DNA of 64,000 nucleotides, from positions 43,971-107,970 of the forward strand of contig JAKJEM010000007.1 in assembly GCA_022705425.1 (NCBI GenBank), in the 5' to 3' direction. Below the pieces are notes generated by a model, which worked only from the letters and a program-made list of their open reading frames with translations, was not told the origin of the DNA and searched no databases. The DNA is from Planctomycetota bacterium. GTDB lineage: Bacteria > Planctomycetota > Brocadiia > CAIUPP01. The number at the start of each line of letters is the position of its first letter. Positions within the stretch are counted from its first letter, which is position 1. This document shows positions 60,645 through 64,000 of the stretch, piece by piece. A program made the position numbers and the translations under genes.

Positions 60645-62381
60645 TCAGGAATAGACGATGGACATGCGCCTCTCTGAACCGGGGGACAGGTCCAGAACGC
60701 ACGCCAGTTGCTCGATGCCCTCCAGCCGGACGCTGCGCCATGACGGATTCGGCGACGGACGGCGTCCATTGACTGCCGCGGGCAGGAGGAGGGTCAGTCC
60801 TGCGATCGGGCGCTCTGTCCGAAGGCCGAAGGCCAGTTCGCCACGGGCTTCGTTCCACGCCAGGTCCGTGAACTCCACCGAACGCCGGGCGTCGTTGAAC
60901 GCCACCCATTCGCTGCCGCCGACGAACGGGACGCCCCGCCTTGCCAGGTGCTCCGCCACCGCGCGGATCCAGGGCGTGGAATCCTTCGGCCCCGGCCGCA
61001 CGTACACCGGGTGGAAGCAGGGATGGTACACGGCGTGCCAGCGGTCCACCGCGTCGTCAATCTGCCGCAGGGACAGCGCCGCGCATTCCGCCACCGTCAT
61101 GGCGGGCATCAGCGTCTTCTCGGTGTACCAGCCGTCCTCCATGCTCACCGTCGCCTGCTCATAGACTTCGATGATCTCGCCGGTCTCATCCATGAACCGC
61201 ACGGGCAGACCGCTGCCGTTGAGGTACCCGTATTGCAGTCCCGGGCCGCAGCAGAAGTTGGCGTCGAGGCGGATGCCGTTGCGCAGGAGTTCGCGCGCAT
61301 GCGTCACCCATCCCGGCCAGATGACGTTGTGCCCGCGGTGGGCCAGCGGTTGGAAGCCGTATCGCGCGCGGAAGTCCGTCGTTTCCTGCGCCACCGCGCG
61401 CGCGCAGTCCGCTTCGGTCGGCGTTCTGCCGGCGAAGGGGTGCGGGCCGGCATCGTGCCCGCGCGCCCGGAGCGCGGCCATTCGTTCCGGCGCGATGGCG
61501 GCGTACTGCTGCGGCATGAGGTAGATGGTGAACCGGCCCCCCGCCGTCTCCACCGTTGATATGACCTTCTCAAAGTCCTCCGCGCTCATGCTGTCGCTGT
61601 CGCCATCGAGGAAGGCCACGGACGGCGCGGCGTTCGGGTAGTGCCACAGACGCGGCAGCGGGGCCGGACACAGGCGGCGGATCAGTCGGACAAGCAGGTC
61701 GCCGTACAGGTCCGCCTGCGGGACGCTCTTCAGGCGCTCGTCGAAGAACCTGAAGAAGAGATCGTCGGGCTTGAAGGCGCCGTCTGCGTTGGGGTCGGGA
61801 TTCGGGCCGTCGCCGGCGTTGAGGCGCCGGCCCTGATGAAAGAGAACCGTGCAGAGCGCAAGGTCGAACGCGAACGCCGCGGCCTGCCCTTTCCCTGCGG
61901 CGTGCAGCGTCACGGCCGGGTAACCAGTCCGCACGCCGCGCTGTCCCCCGAGCCAGGCGACACCCTCCGCGCCCGCCGGTTCGTAGAGATCGGCCACTCC
62001 GTGGAACTGAAGGCTGTCTGCGCCTATCCGCGATGCCAGCGGGTGCGCCGGGTCAAAGGCAACGTACATCTCCGCGCAGGTCTTGACGGCGCTCTTCGTG
62101 GGTCTCAGGCCGAAGAGGGCCGCCATTTCAGGCGGCGGACGCGAGGCAATCAACCGTCCGCCGTCGCGCACCCATTCTTCGACTCGCGCCCGGCAGACCT
62201 CGGGCAAGGGCGCGTTCTCGAGGAGGATGAGCCTCCAGCCCGCCAGGTCCGTCGGCGCCTCGGCCAGGTCGCGGTACTCCCACGCGGCAAGTCCCTCCGA
62301 GGCGAGAATCTCCCGGAGGTAGCCCGAGAAGGGGTTCGGACCCCCGCGCTGACCAAGGACCAGGATGGGTTGAGCGGACAT
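60645..62381 (-). CDS. Amidotransferase-fold plus polysaccharide-deacetylase-like protein B
   Basis: A 578-residue protein, a paralogue in layout of the 57527-59368 gene. The first ~230 residues are amidotransferase-like (WRLILLENAPLPEVCRARVEEWVRDGGRLIA, GKGQAAAFAFDLALCTVLFHQG). A NodB-like domain at ~245-480 has VAFLDGDSDSMS (Asp pair), RMAALRARGHDAGPHPF and PLAHRGHNVIW. The second His of the usual HxxxH is Gly here, so the metal site is altered. The beta-rich C-terminus runs to RRMSIVYS. Its ATG (62381) directly follows the TGA of the transglutaminase-like gene. Function unknown. Confidence 0.65.
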   Translation of the reverse strand: MSAQPILVLGQRGGPNPFSGYLREILASEGLAAWEYRDLAEAPTDLAGWRLILLENAPLPEVCRARVEEWVRDGGRLIASRPPPEMAALFGLRPTKSAVKTCAEMYVAFDPAHPLASRIGADSLQFHGVADLYEPAGAEGVAWLGGQRGVRTGYPAVTLHAAGKGQAAAFAFDLALCTVLFHQGRRLNAGDGPNPDPNADGAFKPDDLFFRFFDERLKSVPQADLYGDLLVRLIRRLCPAPLPRLWHYPNAAPSVAFLDGDSDSMSAEDFEKVISTVETAGGRFTIYLMPQQYAAIAPERMAALRARGHDAGPHPFAGRTPTEADCARAVAQETTDFRARYGFQPLAHRGHNVIWPGWVTHARELLRNGIRLDANFCCGPGLQYGYLNGSGLPVRFMDETGEIIEVYEQATVSMEDGWYTEKTLMPAMTVAECAALSLRQIDDAVDRWHAVYHPCFHPVYVRPGPKDSTPWIRAVAEHLARRGVPFVGGSEWVAFNDARRSVEFTDLAWNEARGELAFGLRTERPIAGLTLLLPAAVNGRRPSPNPSWRSVRLEGIEQLACVLDLSPGSERRMSIVYS

Positions 62382-63263
62382 TCAGCCTCCTGCGACGCCC
62401 GGCGTCGGCGGCTGATAGAACTCGCGCAGGTACTCGGCGCGTGAGTAGAAGGCAAAATCCCTCTCATACAGGCGCGCGGCCTTTCTCATGCGGCTCGGCG
62501 TGCCGGTGATGCACCACTTGCCGCCCGCACGTATGACCGGGACCATCATGATGCGCTTGTACCACCGGCGCAGGCATGCCTCATTGCAGAAGGTCGTCTC
62601 CATGAACAGCCCGTAGTCGTAGCCGTTCTCCTCGAAACAGCCGACGGCGATGCCGGTGGCCGCGGAGAGTCGCTCGAAGGTGTAGTCCCCGGTCTGCGAC
62701 GCCTCGGAGAACTCCACCAGGGACAGGCGGCGTCGGCCCCGCCGGAACAGCATCTTCACGTCCGGATCCACCAGCGTCCATCGTCCGTCGAGCCAGGCCT
62801 CGATCAGGACATGGCCGTTGTCGTAGGTATTCAGCGCCTCCAGCGTCTTGCCGTGGACGACGCGCGCGGGGATGCCCTGTCTGGTGAGGATGTCCACGGT
62901 CAGCGTCGCCACGGAGCCGCAGGTGATGATCACCTTCTCGCGCAACGCCAGGGTCTCCCAGTCGGTCCGAGGCCGGGCATGATCGCGGCTGCCGTGGGAG
63001 GCGATCCAGGCGATGCCCGAGAGCAGCGCGAGGGGGTCCTTGCGGTAGATGATGCGCTGCTGGTTTCCGACGCCGGGGTTCAGGAAGCGGTACAGCCCCT
63101 CGCTATGCAGCCTGTAGGTCTTGCCGTGAACCGTGTAGCGGCCGGGCGGCAGGACGAGCTGTGCCGGCAGAGGCCGCCCGCGCCCGCCGACGGGACCGAT
63201 GGGACGAGATTCGATGCCGTTGAGGTGGAAGGCCAGGGGCGCGTTGGTCAGCGTTGCGGTCAT
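62382..63263 (-). CDS. Transglutaminase-like (cysteine-protease-fold) protein
   Basis: A 293-residue cytoplasmic protein. VIITCGSVATLTVDILTRQG (C115), NGHVLIEAWLDGRWTLVDPD (H151, D167) form the Cys-His-Asp triad of the transglutaminase-like fold. The first ~60 residues are a small beta domain (PAQLVLPPGRYTVHGKTYRL). Such proteins may be transglutaminases or peptide/amide hydrolases. ATG 63263 has GGGAG eight bases upstream. Followed with no gap by the deacetylase-like gene B. Confidence 0.7.
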   Translation of the reverse strand: MTATLTNAPLAFHLNGIESRPIGPVGGRGRPLPAQLVLPPGRYTVHGKTYRLHSEGLYRFLNPGVGNQQRIIYRKDPLALLSGIAWIASHGSRDHARPRTDWETLALREKVIITCGSVATLTVDILTRQGIPARVVHGKTLEALNTYDNGHVLIEAWLDGRWTLVDPDVKMLFRRGRRRLSLVEFSEASQTGDYTFERLSAATGIAVGCFEENGYDYGLFMETTFCNEACLRRWYKRIMMVPVIRAGGKWCITGTPSRMRKAARLYERDFAFYSRAEYLREFYQPPTPGVAGG

Positions 63264-63306
63264 GCGTGAATCTCCCATTTCCGGCGGTGCTTCTGAATGC
63301 GTGCCG

Positions 63307-64000
63307 TCATGCCGGCGCCCCCGGCTTGAATGCGGCGAGATGTTGCCGTAGCGTCTCAAAGGTACACCAACTGGTCCTTCGGGGGAACGGCGGCACGCCG
63401 GTCTGCCGGAAGAGGGCCGCGTGCTTCCGATTCAGACAGCCGCGCGCGTTGACGAACTGCCCCCAGGTACCGTCGCCCCAGCGGACCTCACGCTGATCGG
63501 GGCTCATGTTCCGCACCGTGTATTCCGGCGGGAAGTAACGGAGGAAGGGGGGGTAGCTGTTGAGCCAGGTGCCGGTCGTCAGTTCGGTCGCGCCGTGCCG
63601 CGCTTCGGCATCGGCCATGAGGGCGAGCAGGCATCCGCGCAGATAGTCTGGATCGTCGAAGATGCTCCGGGGCTGCAGGGGGTTGTCAATGTGGAAGCCG
63701 ACACGCGTCGGGGTTTCGTTCGTCGGCGGGTCGTAACTGAGAGCGCCCATCGCACCGTGGGGCTTGACCACGCAGGTGGCGAAAGTCGCGCGCGCCTTGG
63801 CCTCGAGTGCGTCGCGGAAGATGGCAAAGCCGCCTTCCTCGAAACGGCGGGCGTCGGCGTCGCCGGACGTGGCGGCGTGCAGCGCCAGCAGCGGCTCGAT
63901 CCGGGCGCGGCAGGCGGGCGTGGCGTAGTCCGCCTCCGTGGCGGGGCCCGCCGGCTTGGCGGGCAGCGCCGCGATGCGCCAGAGCTGGGTCCGCTCGCGC
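63307..64000 (-). CDS. Unknown protein, 5' partial
   Basis: The frame is open to the right end of the window, so the start is outside; ~230 C-terminal residues are seen. No family is recognised. Blocks likely to be conserved are GALSYDPPTNETPTRVGFHIDN, PRSIFDDPDYLRGCLLALMAD, TGTWLNSYPPFLRYFPPEY and WGDGTWGQFVNARG. The composition is soluble, with an enzyme-like mix of His, Asp and Trp. It is the first visible gene of the minus-strand operon; the transglutaminase-like gene begins 43 bases downstream. Confidence 0.65.
   Translation of the reverse strand, partial: RERTQLWRIAALPAKPAGPATEADYATPACRARIEPLLALHAATSGDADARRFEEGGFAIFRDALEAKARATFATCVVKPHGAMGALSYDPPTNETPTRVGFHIDNPLQPRSIFDDPDYLRGCLLALMADAEARHGATELTTGTWLNSYPPFLRYFPPEYTVRNMSPDQREVRWGDGTWGQFVNARGCLNRKHAALFRQTGVPPFPRRTSWCTFETLRQHLAAFKPGAPA

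Overview
The window is a GC-rich bacterial chromosome segment (roughly two-thirds G+C by eye). It has tight gene packing, clear Shine-Dalgarno sites and sigma-70-type promoters. Five unlinked pseudopilin-like genes carry the prepilin cleavage motif FTLIELLVV, and most have the C-terminal H-X9-DG motif. These sit with many secreted or intracellular carbohydrate-active enzymes, a class II photolyase and a B12-type ribonucleotide reductase. This mix suggests a heterotrophic polysaccharide degrader of the Lentisphaerota, Planctomycetota or Hydrogenedentota kind. The phylum is an inference; no rRNA is present to settle it.

Left part (1-33007) is mainly carbohydrate use. In order it holds a cut-off glycogen-debranching-type enzyme, a GH43-like enzyme and a class II photolyase. 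Then pseudopilin genes alternate with two secreted GH84-like proteins (3487-13088), followed by a GH63/MGH1-like hydrolase divergent from a uroporphyrinogen-decarboxylase-like gene, an EamA transporter and a GH78-like rhamnosidase. A minus-strand group follows (aminotransferase, flavoprotein, class II RNR, membrane protein), then two tandem pseudopilins, a 1453-residue PL26/YetA-like secreted protein and a CE7-like esterase.

Middle part (33065-42653): DNA ligase LigA; a compact set of IclR regulator, U32-like protein and QueG-like Fe-S protein, with a palindrome at the predicted transcription start; a secreted three-CAP-domain protein; and a lower-GC island with a nuclease-helicase protein (PD-(D/E)XK plus DUF2075) followed by a non-coding stretch with short repeats.

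Right part (42654-64000): the most striking locus is an eight-gene minus-strand set (51202 to 42654) that combines sulfate assimilation (APS reductase, sulfite reductase, two small membrane proteins) with nearly the whole route from glutamyl-tRNA to siroheme. Its SirC, GluTR and HemC activities are fused in one 683-residue protein whose HemC module stops before the domain that normally holds the dipyrromethane-cofactor cysteine. A perfect-consensus promoter overlapped by an inverted repeat lies in front of the set. Beyond it lie a 5'-truncated GNAT gene, a PreP-like M16 protease, a PA14 protein / small membrane protein / diguanylate cyclase group, tRNA-Ser(CGA), and a minus-strand operon of unknown purpose (a partial unknown gene, transglutaminase-like, two amidotransferase-fold plus deacetylase-like paralogues, a Gfo/Idh oxidoreductase).
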